Assembly (NCBI RefSeq): GCF_026652115.1
Contig: NZ_JAPPSQ010000001.1
Coordinates: forward strand, 620,001 to 684,000
Source of the DNA: Algoriphagus sp. PAP.12
GTDB taxonomy: Bacteria > Bacteroidota > Bacteroidia > Cytophagales > Cyclobacteriaceae
Direction: 5' to 3'
Length of the DNA: 64,000 nucleotides
Both the position numbers and the translations under genes were made by a program. Shown piece by piece: positions 8,653-17,616 of the stretch; position 1 is the stretch's first letter, and every line of letters begins with the position of its first letter. The notes beneath the pieces were generated by a model, which did not search any database, had not been told where the DNA came from, and saw nothing but the letters and a program-made list of their open reading frames with translations.

Positions 8653-9765
8653 TTAAAGCCACTTCTTAAACCTGAAGAAAATCAACATCCCCACAACGGA
8701 TATACCCATTCCTCCTAACACATAAAAATATCCAAATTTCCAGTGGAGTTCGGGCATATTGTCAAAGTTCATCCCATAGACTCCAGCCACAAAGCTCAAA
8801 GGAATGAAGATGGTTGAAATGATGGTAAGGACCTTCATTACATTGTTCATTCGATTGGATATGATATTCATGTAAAGATCCAAGACTCCTGAGGCCATAT
8901 CTCTGAAAATTTCCATTGTTTCCACAACCTGAATGGTATTTTCATATAAATCACGAATAAAGGGCTTCACTTCATCCGAGATTTGGTGTTCGGCATATTT
9001 AGTAAAAGAACCGACCACCTCACGAAGTGGATAAATTGACCTTCTTAAGTCCATTATTTCTCTTCTTTGAGCATAAAGGGAATTTAGAACATCATTTCCC
9101 GGGTTAATCATTGCTTGAGACTCGAGATCTTCTATCCGCTCTCCGACATTTTCCAAAACAATAAAATAATTGTCAATGACCGCATCGAGCAATGCATACA
9201 GCAAATAATCAGCGCCCCGCTGGCGGATCGGTCTTTTGGGGTCTGATAACCTTACTCTAACAAACTGAAAAACGTCCCCTTTTTTCTCCTGGAAAGTAAA
9301 CAGAATATTCTTTTTCAGGATAAAACTTATTTGTTCCTCATCTATGGGAGATTCTGGACTAGGACATTGGATCATCTTCAGAGTGGCAAACAAGTAGTCC
9401 TCAAAAACCTCCAATTTTGGTCTTTGGTCTGTGCTGACTATGTCCTCCAAGGTCAATTTATGAATACCGAAAAATTTCCCAAGCTCCTCTAATAAATTGG
9501 CATCGTGCAATCCTACGATATCCACCCAAATCACATTCCTTAGTAACATTGGATGGTCTTTGAGATTTGAAAATTCTACAATTTCCTCGTGTAGGTTTTG
9601 ATTATCATAGGAAATCAAGGTGATGGTGACCTTCTCCTGTTTTTTGTCTCCTGTATAAATTAAAGAGCCTGGAGGAAGTCCTATTTTATGTGCTGGTTTC
9701 TTTTTTTTCTTGATCCCAAAGAGTTTTTGGAATTGCTTGATGCTTGAATTCTTTTTTGCACACAT
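8653..9765 (-). CDS. corA: CorA-family Mg2+/Co2+ channel
   Basis: A 370-residue pentameric cation channel. A large cytosolic N-terminal domain with long helices is followed by two C-terminal transmembrane helices (about 310-330 and 345-365). The selectivity signature GMN is at 331-333 (YGMNFDNMPE) at the end of the first helix, as the family requires, and the C-terminus is basic (RFKKWL). The first 45 residues are Lys-rich, an extension seen in many Bacteroidota homologues. It is 8 bp downstream of queG and probably cotranscribed; no functional link is evident. Magnesium uptake is the most likely role, with Co2+ or Ni2+ also transported by some members. Confidence 0.95.
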   Translation of the reverse strand: MCAKKNSSIKQFQKLFGIKKKKKPAHKIGLPPGSLIYTGDKKQEKVTITLISYDNQNLHEEIVEFSNLKDHPMLLRNVIWVDIVGLHDANLLEELGKFFGIHKLTLEDIVSTDQRPKLEVFEDYLFATLKMIQCPSPESPIDEEQISFILKKNILFTFQEKKGDVFQFVRVRLSDPKRPIRQRGADYLLYALLDAVIDNYFIVLENVGERIEDLESQAMINPGNDVLNSLYAQRREIMDLRRSIYPLREVVGSFTKYAEHQISDEVKPFIRDLYENTIQVVETMEIFRDMASGVLDLYMNIISNRMNNVMKVLTIISTIFIPLSFVAGVYGMNFDNMPELHWKFGYFYVLGGMGISVVGMLIFFRFKKWL

Positions 9766-9773
9766 AGGAAAAA

Positions 9774-10712
9774 CTAATCGTTTGAATGAAGAAATTCGAT
9801 ATTTCTCCGCAATCCGGCAAATTTTGTTCGCTTAACAGGGGATTTTTTGAAAACTTTCCTGAAAGTCTCCTCAGTCATTTCAATCCAATCAGCCTTTGAA
9901 AAACCTTTTAATTCCGGATGAGGTAGAAATCGGGTTTCAATGTGGGGTTTTGAAAAGCGGTTCCAAGGACAAACGTCCTGACAAATATCACAGCCAAAAG
10001 CCCAATTTTCCATTTTGCCTTGGAATTCACTGGGGATGGCATCTTTCAGCTCAATAGTCAGGTAGGAAATACAACGGGATCCATCCACTACTCCCGCCTG
10101 GGCAATCGCATCGGTCGGACAGGCATCCACACAGGCTGTGCATGTACCACAATAGTCTTTGGAAAGTGGAGTATCTGGTTGAGCTTCTAGGTCAATAATC
10201 AGTTCCGCCAAAAAGAAAAAACTCCCCATCTTTCGATTGAGTAGCAAACTGTTTTTCCCAAGCCATCCTAATCCGGATTTTTGGGCCCATTGCCGCTCCA
10301 TGACTGGAGCCGAATCTACAAAAGCTCGTCCGTCTACCTCTCCGATCTCTTCTTGGATGATTTCTAGAAAGGTTTTGAGCTTGTCTTTGATGACAAAATG
10401 ATAATCCTCCCCATAGGCATATTTTGCCAATTTGATGGAGTCGGGATCTTCCGGAAGTTTGTTTTCCGGGTAATAGTTATAAATCAGAGAAACCACTGTT
10501 TTTGCCCCAGGAACTAGCTTAGTTGGGTCGAGCCGTTTGTCAAAATGTTTGGCCAAGTAGCCCATTTCCCCCTGATAGTTCTGGTTCAACCAGTTTTCCA
10601 AGCGAGGAGCTTCCTCCTCCAAAAAACCAGCCTTTGCAATGCCGCAAGCCTGAAAGCCCAATCGCTCAGCGATGGATTTAAGGATGTGGGCATTTTTTTC
10701 GGGGGAGATCAT
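9774..10712 (-). CDS. queG: Epoxyqueuosine reductase
   Basis: A 312-residue cytosolic cobalamin-dependent enzyme that reduces epoxyqueuosine to queuosine at the tRNA wobble position. The likely proton donor is D133 in FVDSAPV. Two [4Fe-4S] clusters are encoded by C188xxC191xxC194xxxC198 and C241xxC244xxxC248. The usual C-terminal HEAT-like repeat is short here: the protein ends about 60 residues after the last Cys, like the shorter family form. It is followed after 8 bp by corA. No other queuosine genes are nearby. Confidence 0.96.
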   Translation of the reverse strand: MISPEKNAHILKSIAERLGFQACGIAKAGFLEEEAPRLENWLNQNYQGEMGYLAKHFDKRLDPTKLVPGAKTVVSLIYNYYPENKLPEDPDSIKLAKYAYGEDYHFVIKDKLKTFLEIIQEEIGEVDGRAFVDSAPVMERQWAQKSGLGWLGKNSLLLNRKMGSFFFLAELIIDLEAQPDTPLSKDYCGTCTACVDACPTDAIAQAGVVDGSRCISYLTIELKDAIPSEFQGKMENWAFGCDICQDVCPWNRFSKPHIETRFLPHPELKGFSKADWIEMTEETFRKVFKKSPVKRTKFAGLRRNIEFLHSND

Positions 10713-10957
10713 GAGGTAAAGATAAGCTCTTGCATTTTCTTAAAGGAATCTAAAAAAAGCCAAATGGTTTAGTGAAACGCATGAAAAAGCTTAATTTAAC
10801 TAAAGGGTTAAACCCTAATTATTTGTTTCTGAAGAAATTTTATCTGGACTATGATTCAATTTTCAGCCTTTATTTATCTCCTTTTTTATGGTTTGGTAAT
10901 CTCTCTTCCGGGAAAGCTTGAATACATCATAACAAATTTCTTAAAGTCCATTTCAAT
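10713..10957. other. Intergenic region upstream of queG, no gene seen
   Basis: About 245 bp, rich in A and T. There is no plausible coding frame or RNA gene. A short inverted repeat (AGGGTT, one A, AACCCT) occurs near 10802-10815. No full Bacteroidota promoter was recognised, although the queG promoter must lie here. Confidence 0.6.
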
Positions 10958-10958
10958 T

Positions 10959-10992
10959 AAAAAAGCCGCCCGATTATTATCGAGCAGCTTTT
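10959..10992 (-). terminator. Terminator of the T9SS-exported protein gene
   Basis: Read on the minus strand, a 13-bp stem (10980-10992 with 10961-10973, including two G-T pairs) encloses a 6-nt loop and is followed by T residues. It lies 26 bp after the stop of the gene at 11018. Confidence 0.85.
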
Positions 10993-11017
10993 AAATTAAA
11001 AGTCAGGAGGGTATTTC

Positions 11018-14000
11018 CTACATTTTGACAAGTCGCTTGGTCATGACAAAGATGCCAACCTTGACTTGTACATAGAAAATTCCTGGTGCCAGTCCATCTA
11101 AGTTGATCCTCTGCTCAAAGGTCTTTTCATGAACAGCTGTTTCAGTCAAAATTAATTTGCCCGACGCATCAAATAGTAAAATGCTAACAGTTGCACTTCC
11201 TTCAAGCTGGACCACTACCGTCGTCTCAGATTTTGCTGGATTAGGATAGATGAAAAAGTCGTTTGGTAAGAGTTCTCTATAAAGAGTGATGGATTTACTA
11301 ATAGTTTGACCTGCCCTATCCGTACTAGAGATAGCAATCTCCATCTGTGCAGGAGGTGTACCAGATCCCATCCAGATAAGTTGGTCCCCTTGGATTGTCA
11401 AGTTTGGATTGGAATCTATGTTATAAGTATGGATATCATCCACTGGATCAATCGTAGAGAGAGAGGCGAGAGTTTCACCTGTCTTCGGTTGATTAGGTAT
11501 GGATGAATTGCTTACTTCAATAGCAATTGGAGCAGTTTTTTGAGATACCTGAACTGGTATTTTGATTATTTCTTCCAAAGAGAATCCTTCGGTTCCGTCA
11601 AGATTCACTTCAAATTCATAAATACCTGATTTGATAGGATCAAAACCTGATGCTGAAATGGTGAACTTCAGTCTTTTCTGGGCAAACCAATTGGCTGCTT
11701 GTTCATTGATTTTTCTTTCAATCTCTTGAATTGAAGAATTCCAAGGAACGACCACCAACTCAGGTTCATTTTCCAATCTGTAGGTAACACTGCAGCTTCC
11801 CAAGAATGATCCTGGGCTGTTTGCGAGTAGAGCATCCACAGCATTTGCATTCACGCAGATGGTTTTTCGCTTATTCCAATCTCCTCCAATGACATGACAA
11901 ACCTGAACTTTATCTTCACCCCCTTTGTCACAGGATGCTTCTACAGAGACTACCTTGACCAAGTCCTCAGCGATACAGCCAGAATCACTTGTTACAACCA
12001 CTTTGTAAATAGCCACAAAGTCACCTGAAGAAATCACCTCCAACATTGGATTTGTTTCACCATCCATTAATTCAAAGGCACCAGATTCATTCAAATCAAC
12101 ATACCATTTGAAAGAAAGACCAGTATAAGTACCAGGTATGCTTCCGGCTGTAAGAGTTGTTTGGCTTGGGAGTCCCAAAGAAGCGGGTGCATTTGAGAAA
12201 ACCACCACATTCTCATTAGTATTTTTTGGGATAGAAGATTGAATCTCAGTATCCAAAGGATTGAGAGGCTCCAAAATGGTAACAATTACATGCATAGGAT
12301 CGCTGGTGTTACCTTCCAAGTCAGTTGCTTTGACTTCAATTGTCACTTCACCTAGGTCAGAACAATTGAATTCCGTCTGAGATATTTCAAAAACCAAGTC
12401 TTCAAAGGAGGAACAATTGTCTTCTGTTCCATTGTTAACATCGTCAATGGTTATGTTGGCATTACCCGTATCATCGAGGCGTACTTCTATTGGTTTAAGT
12501 GACAACATAGGAGGAGTTACATCCTTGATGATTACTTTTTGATATTGAGTAGAAACGTTTCCGTTTCCATCATCGAAGGACCATGTGACAGTAAATTCAC
12601 CTTGCTTACTAAAGATCATTGAATCGGCATATCCCTCTATTCGACCCTCACAGTTATCAGTAGCAGTTGGTTTGGTTGTGATTTCTACAGAACATTCCCC
12701 GGTCAAATCAGGTAGCGTTTCCAAATCTGGAACCGGAGCCGTTGTATCCTTGATAATTACTTTTTGATCTTGGTAAGTTTTGTTGCCGTTCCCATCATCA
12801 AATACCCAGGTGATCCAGTGTTCTCCCTGTTCCGTATAATAAAGGTAATCAGTTGTTTCACCTGTGATGCTTCCTACACAAGTATCTGTTGCTGTTGGCG
12901 TATCGGCTATTTGTACTTCACATTCACCAACTAAATCCGGAAGACTTTGGCTATCTGGTACAGGTGGAGTGGTATCATCAATTATTACTTTTTGCTCCTG
13001 TGTTGTTTTATTTCCCCTTCCATCCGTATACTTCCAAGTCAAGGTATAAATTCCCTGTTCGGTAAATTCAGTTTGTCCAGATGCTAAAACACCATCAATT
13101 TGATTACCGCAATCAAAAGCTCGTGGAGGGTTTCCTGAAAGAATCAGGCTGCATTGTGCCTTCAGATCTGGAAGTGTTTCTAAAGCTGGAATGGGTCCTG
13201 TATTATCAACTATTGAAATTATCAACTTCAATTCGGTATTGGGTTCTCCTCTTCCATAATATCTATTTCGAACACTAAAAGTTCTATGGACATCAGAAGA
13301 TCCACTGGAGTTGGGAATCAACTCGTCTTTATATCCCACAGAACTTATACAACCATCAACCCCATCGAAAGAACCTACCAACTCTTCAAAATCGGAAATG
13401 CTAATGGATTTCGGAACATAACCCGTGTAATAAGCTAAGCCTGTTACATAGCCTAGATCACTTGTGCCACAACCTTCAATAGTCCAAAATGCTTGACCAT
13501 CTATTAATTCAATTTCAGTATTATTGTAAGTAATGTTTTCAATCGGAGGACAGCATTCTGTGGTGATAGTATTTGTACTATCATCACAATCAATCCCCAA
13601 AATTTCTCCTTCGGAAATAAATCCTGGTGGTTTTGTACAGCCAAAGATTGGGTCACTTTCCAAAATGTATCCATCTTCATCATTGTCTTCCCAATAATAT
13701 TGTCCCTGGGATGGATCGAATTCGGCTGAAACATCGCAATTGTAAACAAAAATCAAAGTCCCTGTCCATGGAACAACGACCAATTTAAATTCACCGTAGA
13801 TACGGCTAATTACGCCTGTTTGAGTTGCTCCATCAAGGATATATTGTATAGAGACTTGGTCTATGTCATTTGGGTCATTGGTTACCAAAACCTTTCTGGA
13901 AGTACCATCCGAAGAAATAACTGAAACTTCATGGGATACTCCCTCTACACCATTAAGTGTTAAATCCACAGAAGTAACGCTAGTATTCGTAAGCGCAATT

Positions 14001-14122
14001 TGTGCTAATTGAGCTATGGCTTCCTGTAAATCGGCTAGTGATTCTAAAGCAGATTGTGCCTGTACTTTATTCCCTCCCAGAAGGAAAAATGATAGTATGA
14101 AAAATAAGTAAACTTTTCTCAT
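11018..14122 (-). CDS. Large secreted repeat protein with T9SS sorting domain
   Basis: A 1034-residue protein with a Sec signal peptide (about 1-22, ending VQA). An N-terminal region follows that includes an acidic DNDEDGY element of the kind found in calcium-binding repeats. From about residue 308 to 540 come three consecutive Ig/HYR-like units of roughly 77 residues, each opening with a TxPxP-x-LPDL block and ending DDGNGNxxxQxQKVIIxD. A less regular region precedes the C-terminal T9SS type A domain (FFIYPNPAKSE near 955, then GxFYVxVK and the final KRLVKM). Export across the outer membrane and surface attachment or release are expected; an adhesive role is an inference. A TPR/HTH regulator gene is immediately upstream. 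Confidence 0.9.
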   Translation of the reverse strand: MRKVYLFFILSFFLLGGNKVQAQSALESLADLQEAIAQLAQIALTNTSVTSVDLTLNGVEGVSHEVSVISSDGTSRKVLVTNDPNDIDQVSIQYILDGATQTGVISRIYGEFKLVVVPWTGTLIFVYNCDVSAEFDPSQGQYYWEDNDEDGYILESDPIFGCTKPPGFISEGEILGIDCDDSTNTITTECCPPIENITYNNTEIELIDGQAFWTIEGCGTSDLGYVTGLAYYTGYVPKSISISDFEELVGSFDGVDGCISSVGYKDELIPNSSGSSDVHRTFSVRNRYYGRGEPNTELKLIISIVDNTGPIPALETLPDLKAQCSLILSGNPPRAFDCGNQIDGVLASGQTEFTEQGIYTLTWKYTDGRGNKTTQEQKVIIDDTTPPVPDSQSLPDLVGECEVQIADTPTATDTCVGSITGETTDYLYYTEQGEHWITWVFDDGNGNKTYQDQKVIIKDTTAPVPDLETLPDLTGECSVEITTKPTATDNCEGRIEGYADSMIFSKQGEFTVTWSFDDGNGNVSTQYQKVIIKDVTPPMLSLKPIEVRLDDTGNANITIDDVNNGTEDNCSSFEDLVFEISQTEFNCSDLGEVTIEVKATDLEGNTSDPMHVIVTILEPLNPLDTEIQSSIPKNTNENVVVFSNAPASLGLPSQTTLTAGSIPGTYTGLSFKWYVDLNESGAFELMDGETNPMLEVISSGDFVAIYKVVVTSDSGCIAEDLVKVVSVEASCDKGGEDKVQVCHVIGGDWNKRKTICVNANAVDALLANSPGSFLGSCSVTYRLENEPELVVVPWNSSIQEIERKINEQAANWFAQKRLKFTISASGFDPIKSGIYEFEVNLDGTEGFSLEEIIKIPVQVSQKTAPIAIEVSNSSIPNQPKTGETLASLSTIDPVDDIHTYNIDSNPNLTIQGDQLIWMGSGTPPAQMEIAISSTDRAGQTISKSITLYRELLPNDFFIYPNPAKSETTVVVQLEGSATVSILLFDASGKLILTETAVHEKTFEQRINLDGLAPGIFYVQVKVGIFVMTKRLVKM
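12505..13215 (-). repeat. Three tandem Ig/HYR-like repeats inside the T9SS protein gene
   Basis: Units of about 230 bp begin near 13210, 12980 and 12750 (minus strand). Protein-level landmarks recur in register: P-x-P-x-x-x-x-LPDL, a C...C pair, xTWxxDDGNGN and QKVIIxD. The DNA copies have diverged, so this is an old duplication. Confidence 0.75.
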
Positions 14123-14193
14123 AGAGATGGGCTTTGGTTGAAGCCTAAATTTGAGAAAAGAGAAGGTATAACAATTAGTTTGGGACCGGACAA

Positions 14194-14219
14194 AAAGTGG
14201 ACAAACCTATGCCCACTTT
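14194..14219 (-). promoter_or_regulatory. -7 box inside a palindrome, upstream of the T9SS protein gene
   Basis: The minus strand reads TAGGTTTG at 14209-14202, an exact TAnnTTTG match. It sits in the 12-nt spacer of an inverted repeat, AAAGTGG (14194-14200) and CCACTTT (14213-14219). Transcription would begin near 14195, giving a leader of about 73 nt. The arrangement fits an operator over the core promoter; no -33 TTG was found. Confidence 0.45.
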
Positions 14220-14257
14220 GTTATAAAGGCCTGTGAAGTGCTGGAATGAGAGGTTTT

Positions 14258-16033
14258 TTAAAAATTTGAAATAAATTCTTCGAGGTTAATGTCTGAAGAA
14301 AGCTCCAATCTTTGACGGAGCCTTTGGCGGGTTTTATGGGCACTGTCAACTGAGACTCCAAGGATATCTGCCATTTCTTTTGCCGAAAATTGTAATCGGA
14401 TAAGTGCTGCAATTCGCATCTCTGCAGGAGTGATTGAATGGTATTTTTCTTTGATAGAAGTAAAGAACCCTGGATATACTTTTTCAAACAACAATTTGAA
14501 TTCGCTCCAGTCTTTATCTGTGAGGATTCGGGATGAATTGAGTTTTGCCAGGTATTCAGAGTGTAACTCTGCCTCATTTTTAGAATCCAATTCATTTTCT
14601 AACTCTTCCAAAAGTTTGGCCTTTTCTAACAATTGATTGGTGAAGCTTTTCAGTTGATTTTTGACAGTTTTGATCTCCGTTTCTTTGGCTTTATTTTCCA
14701 AAATAGCGATCTTATTTTTGTATTGAAGCCTCTTTTTTTGCCAATTGAAATAGGTGAATCCTATAGCTGAAAAAACTAAAATGGCGGCAATTATTGCATT
14801 CCTACGTTGCTCAGCTTCTTTTTTTTCAATCTGCAGTATCCCTAAATTATAAGTCTTCTCTGCATGGTCGATTCGCATCTGCACAACAGACAAATCAGCT
14901 AATGATGCCAAATGAACAAGGGAATCATGAAGGGATAAGTACTTTCGGAAGTAATAGGAGGAACTATCCACAATTCCTAGTTTTTCAAATGCTTCTAATT
15001 TGGTGAAATAGCAATCTTCCAAAAAATATTCGATTTGAAGCCTTCTGTAATCGAAACTTAAAAGCATAGATTGGGAGATATTCAGATAGTTCAATGCATT
15101 TTCGAAGTCATTTTCTAACAAACTGATTTTTGCTTGCCAAATCATGGATTTTGCTGCAATCTCAGGGGTACTTTCGAGACCATTGTCAAAAACTGAATGA
15201 AAAGTATTTTTTGCTTCCTCCAAGTTATTTTGATGAAATTCCATTTCACCAATATTTTGAAGGTTAATTGTTTTCCAAATCTTTTGATCAATTAAATCGG
15301 AGAATTGATCACTGAGAGTATAATAATATTTGGCGGAGTCAAATTGATTTAACCTTTCAAAACTTTGACCTATTGTATTGTAAATAATCTGATCTTTTGG
15401 CTCCTGAACATTAGGACCAATTAGCCCTTTTTTAGAATAGGAAATAGCATCAAGATAGTTTCTTGACTCATAAAGAAGTCCCCCAAGCATCAAGAAATCA
15501 AAAGGCTCAAGGCTTTGGGGTTGAGCCTTTTCTATAATTTGAACCCCTCTTAGTGAAAATGGTGACGCTAAATCATATCTCTGAAAGTGGACCATTACCC
15601 AGCCGAATTTTCTATAAGTGTTACCTATTAAAAGTTCGTCTTGAGATTCATAAGCCTCCAAAACCATTTCGTTCAGAATGTTTACAATCTGATCAAATTT
15701 TTGATAAGGAAATTTTGACATTAAAGCCTGAATTTCAAAAAAGAGAAAGTTGATTTTCGCTTTATGTTTTTTCGCGTCAATTAATTTTTTTACTTCAAAA
15801 ATTAATTCATCGAATTGAGCGGAGTCCAATACTTGAACATGAGCATAATAATCTTTGAACCCCAATGAATCAAATGATTCTGATTTTTCAAACTCATTTG
15901 CCCATATCCCAAAATCTATCTCGGAATTAGAGCTTTTGGTTTGAGCCTCAAGTTTAAAGGGCTGAAAAATTCCCAATAGAAAAAATAATAGAACACCGAC
16001 AATCATGGAATCCCTGGCTATATTTTCCCCCAT
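14258..16033 (-). CDS. Membrane-anchored TPR protein with C-terminal LuxR-like HTH
   Basis: A 591-residue one-component regulator of a type common in Bacteroidota. It has a signal sequence or first membrane helix (about 10-30), a periplasmic domain of degenerate tetratricopeptide repeats (about 100-390), and one transmembrane helix (about 410-430, NAIIAAILVFSAIGFTYF). A cytosolic coiled coil rich in Lys/Glu (435-500) leads to a C-terminal helix-turn-helix: ITPAEMRIAALI, then SAKEMADILGVSVDSAHKTRQRLRQRL. No kinase or receiver domain is seen, so sensing and DNA binding are in one chain. Its position immediately upstream of the surface protein gene, same strand, suggests that gene as a target; this is inference. 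Confidence 0.88.
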   Translation of the reverse strand: MGENIARDSMIVGVLLFFLLGIFQPFKLEAQTKSSNSEIDFGIWANEFEKSESFDSLGFKDYYAHVQVLDSAQFDELIFEVKKLIDAKKHKAKINFLFFEIQALMSKFPYQKFDQIVNILNEMVLEAYESQDELLIGNTYRKFGWVMVHFQRYDLASPFSLRGVQIIEKAQPQSLEPFDFLMLGGLLYESRNYLDAISYSKKGLIGPNVQEPKDQIIYNTIGQSFERLNQFDSAKYYYTLSDQFSDLIDQKIWKTINLQNIGEMEFHQNNLEEAKNTFHSVFDNGLESTPEIAAKSMIWQAKISLLENDFENALNYLNISQSMLLSFDYRRLQIEYFLEDCYFTKLEAFEKLGIVDSSSYYFRKYLSLHDSLVHLASLADLSVVQMRIDHAEKTYNLGILQIEKKEAEQRRNAIIAAILVFSAIGFTYFNWQKKRLQYKNKIAILENKAKETEIKTVKNQLKSFTNQLLEKAKLLEELENELDSKNEAELHSEYLAKLNSSRILTDKDWSEFKLLFEKVYPGFFTSIKEKYHSITPAEMRIAALIRLQFSAKEMADILGVSVDSAHKTRQRLRQRLELSSDINLEEFISNF

Positions 16034-16072
16034 TTTTTTAGTGGAATAAAGATGTTTTTAATTGGAAAATTT

Positions 16073-16115
16073 GAACAGTTGATTCCTGAAAAATATATTT
16101 TTCTTAGAACAGTTG
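16073..16115. promoter_or_regulatory. Direct repeats flanking an AT palindrome upstream of the TPR/HTH gene
   Basis: GAACAGTTG occurs at 16073-16081 and again at 16107-16115, 34 bp apart (about three helical turns). Between them is the perfect palindrome GAAAAATATATTTTTC (16088-16103). The block begins 40 bp upstream of the regulator start, where autoregulatory sites would be expected. Confidence 0.3.
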
Positions 16116-16123
16116 GAGAAAAA

Positions 16124-16351
16124 TTATTTGTTAAATGAGGAATTTTTTAGGTCTTGATACCACTGCTCTTCAAATGTCTCTTCAATTGAAACCGGAGCTT
16201 TCAAAACTGTATAAACCATCCAAATCATCAGTACCGGGCAGGAAATGGAAATCATCCAAATCAGAGGCATGGCTACCTCAAATTGAATCAAAGTGACAAA
16301 AACAATCAAAATACCAGTCACTATCCCTACAACTTGGAGATAATTCTTCAT
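16124..16351 (-). CDS. Small two-helix membrane protein, unknown function
   Basis: A 75-residue protein with two hydrophobic helices (about 5-25 and 28-50) and an acidic, soluble C-terminal tail. There is no recognisable motif. It lies 90 bp upstream of the TPR/HTH regulator on the same strand and could share its transcript, although repeats that look regulatory separate the two. It is divergent from the VWA gene at 16511. The start fits the first helix. Function is unknown; the frame is supported mainly by hydropathy and by filling an otherwise empty gap. Confidence 0.68.
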   Translation of the reverse strand: MKNYLQVVGIVTGILIVFVTLIQFEVAMPLIWMISISCPVLMIWMVYTVLKAPVSIEETFEEQWYQDLKNSSFNK

Positions 16352-16510
16352 CTTTTTGGAGATTTTCCTTACTTAGTTAAACTCCAAAAGCCTTCTGATT
16401 GTTATCCAAGTCGTAAATAGAATAAAATTGGATTTCAATTGATTCCAGCCTATTTTAAAATAACAATGACCAAATTCTTGTGTCTTTAATCTTGATTCAA
16501 AAATCTCATT

Positions 16511-17611
16511 ATGAAGGGTTTCCGCTTTACTCAATTTGTTCCACCTCAAGATCCTGAGAAAAATACCTTTGAGAACCTTCTCAATATCTTTCTTCAGCTG
16601 GTCACAATGACCGGAGGAGATGCTGCTGAGGCTTTGAGCTGGCTGAGTAATCTGGATAAGCGCTACAATTTGACTAACCCCAACTATGGAATCGGAGATT
16701 TCATAGAAGATCTTAAGTCAAAAGGCTATCTGACGGAGGAAAATCAAAAAGGAGAATTTAAAATCACTGGAAAAGCAGAGCAGTCTATTCGGAAATCCGC
16801 TCTGGAGGAAATTTTTGGAAAACTAAAAAGAGGGAAATCAGGCCAACATAAAACCACACATTCTGGGCAAGGAGAAGAGCGTGGAACTGATCGTCGATCC
16901 TATCAATTTGGTGACAATTTGGATCAAATTGCCTTGACAGACTCTTTGAGAAATGCCCAGGTGAACCATGGTTTTGGAGGAGATTATTTGCTGACAGAGG
17001 ACGATTTGGAGATTGTGGAAAATGAATACAAATCCCAGACTTCCACCGTTTTGATGATTGATATTTCCCATTCCATGATATTGTATGGAGAGGATAGAAT
17101 CACTCCAGCTAAGAAGGTAGCGATGGCTTTGGCTGAACTCATAAAGACTCGTTATCCGAAAGACACCTTGGATATCATTGTTTTTGGTAATGATGCCTGG
17201 CAAATTGAAATCAAAGATTTACCCTATCTCCAAGTTGGGCCTTATCACACGAATACTGTTGCCGGATTGGAACTGGCGATGGATTTGTTGAGAAGAAGGA
17301 AAAATCCCAATAAGCAGATCTTTATGATTACAGATGGCAAGCCTACTTGCCTAAAAGTTGGAATCAAATATTATAAGAATGCATTCGGGATCGATAGCAA
17401 GATCTTAAATCGGACATTAAAGCTGGCGGCTCAGTGCCGTAAGTTGAAAATTCCGGTAACCACCTTTATGATTGCTTCAGACCCTTACTTGAAGGAATTT
17501 GTCAAAGAATTCACCAAAGTAAACAATGGAAACGCTTATTACAGTAGCCTAAAAGGATTAGGCGACCTTATTTTTGAAGATTTTAGAAGAAACAGAACCA
17601 AACGCTTTTAA
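16511..17611 (+). CDS. VWA-domain protein, partner of the AAA+ ATPase
   Basis: A 366-residue cytosolic protein. Residues 1-110 are helical and charged, 110-135 are a polar linker, and 178-345 are a von Willebrand A domain with an intact metal-ion-dependent adhesion site: D184-I-S186-H-S188, a Thr near 249, and D275 in MITDGKP. Six bases separate its stop from the AAA+ gene, so they form one operon. MoxR/RavA-type ATPases typically work with VWA partners (as ViaA does with RavA) in metal insertion or assembly of protein complexes, and that is the likely arrangement here. The client is unknown. There is no signal peptide. Confidence 0.88.
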   Translation: MKGFRFTQFVPPQDPEKNTFENLLNIFLQLVTMTGGDAAEALSWLSNLDKRYNLTNPNYGIGDFIEDLKSKGYLTEENQKGEFKITGKAEQSIRKSALEEIFGKLKRGKSGQHKTTHSGQGEERGTDRRSYQFGDNLDQIALTDSLRNAQVNHGFGGDYLLTEDDLEIVENEYKSQTSTVLMIDISHSMILYGEDRITPAKKVAMALAELIKTRYPKDTLDIIVFGNDAWQIEIKDLPYLQVGPYHTNTVAGLELAMDLLRRRKNPNKQIFMITDGKPTCLKVGIKYYKNAFGIDSKILNRTLKLAAQCRKLKIPVTTFMIASDPYLKEFVKEFTKVNNGNAYYSSLKGLGDLIFEDFRRNRTKRF

Positions 17612-17616
17612 TCAGC

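Noticed and set aside
10802..10815. Short inverted repeat AGGGTT/AACCCT upstream of queG
   Set aside because: Only 6 bp with a 1-nt centre and no promoter element in register, so it is probably chance.
12505..13215. Recent DNA-level tandem duplication in the T9SS gene
   Set aside because: The units are similar in protein but strongly diverged in DNA, so they are old domain repeats.
14221..14595. A 124-codon minus-strand frame overlapping the 3' end of the TPR/HTH gene
   Set aside because: It is the same strand but another frame over a conserved HTH; the HTH frame explains the sequence.
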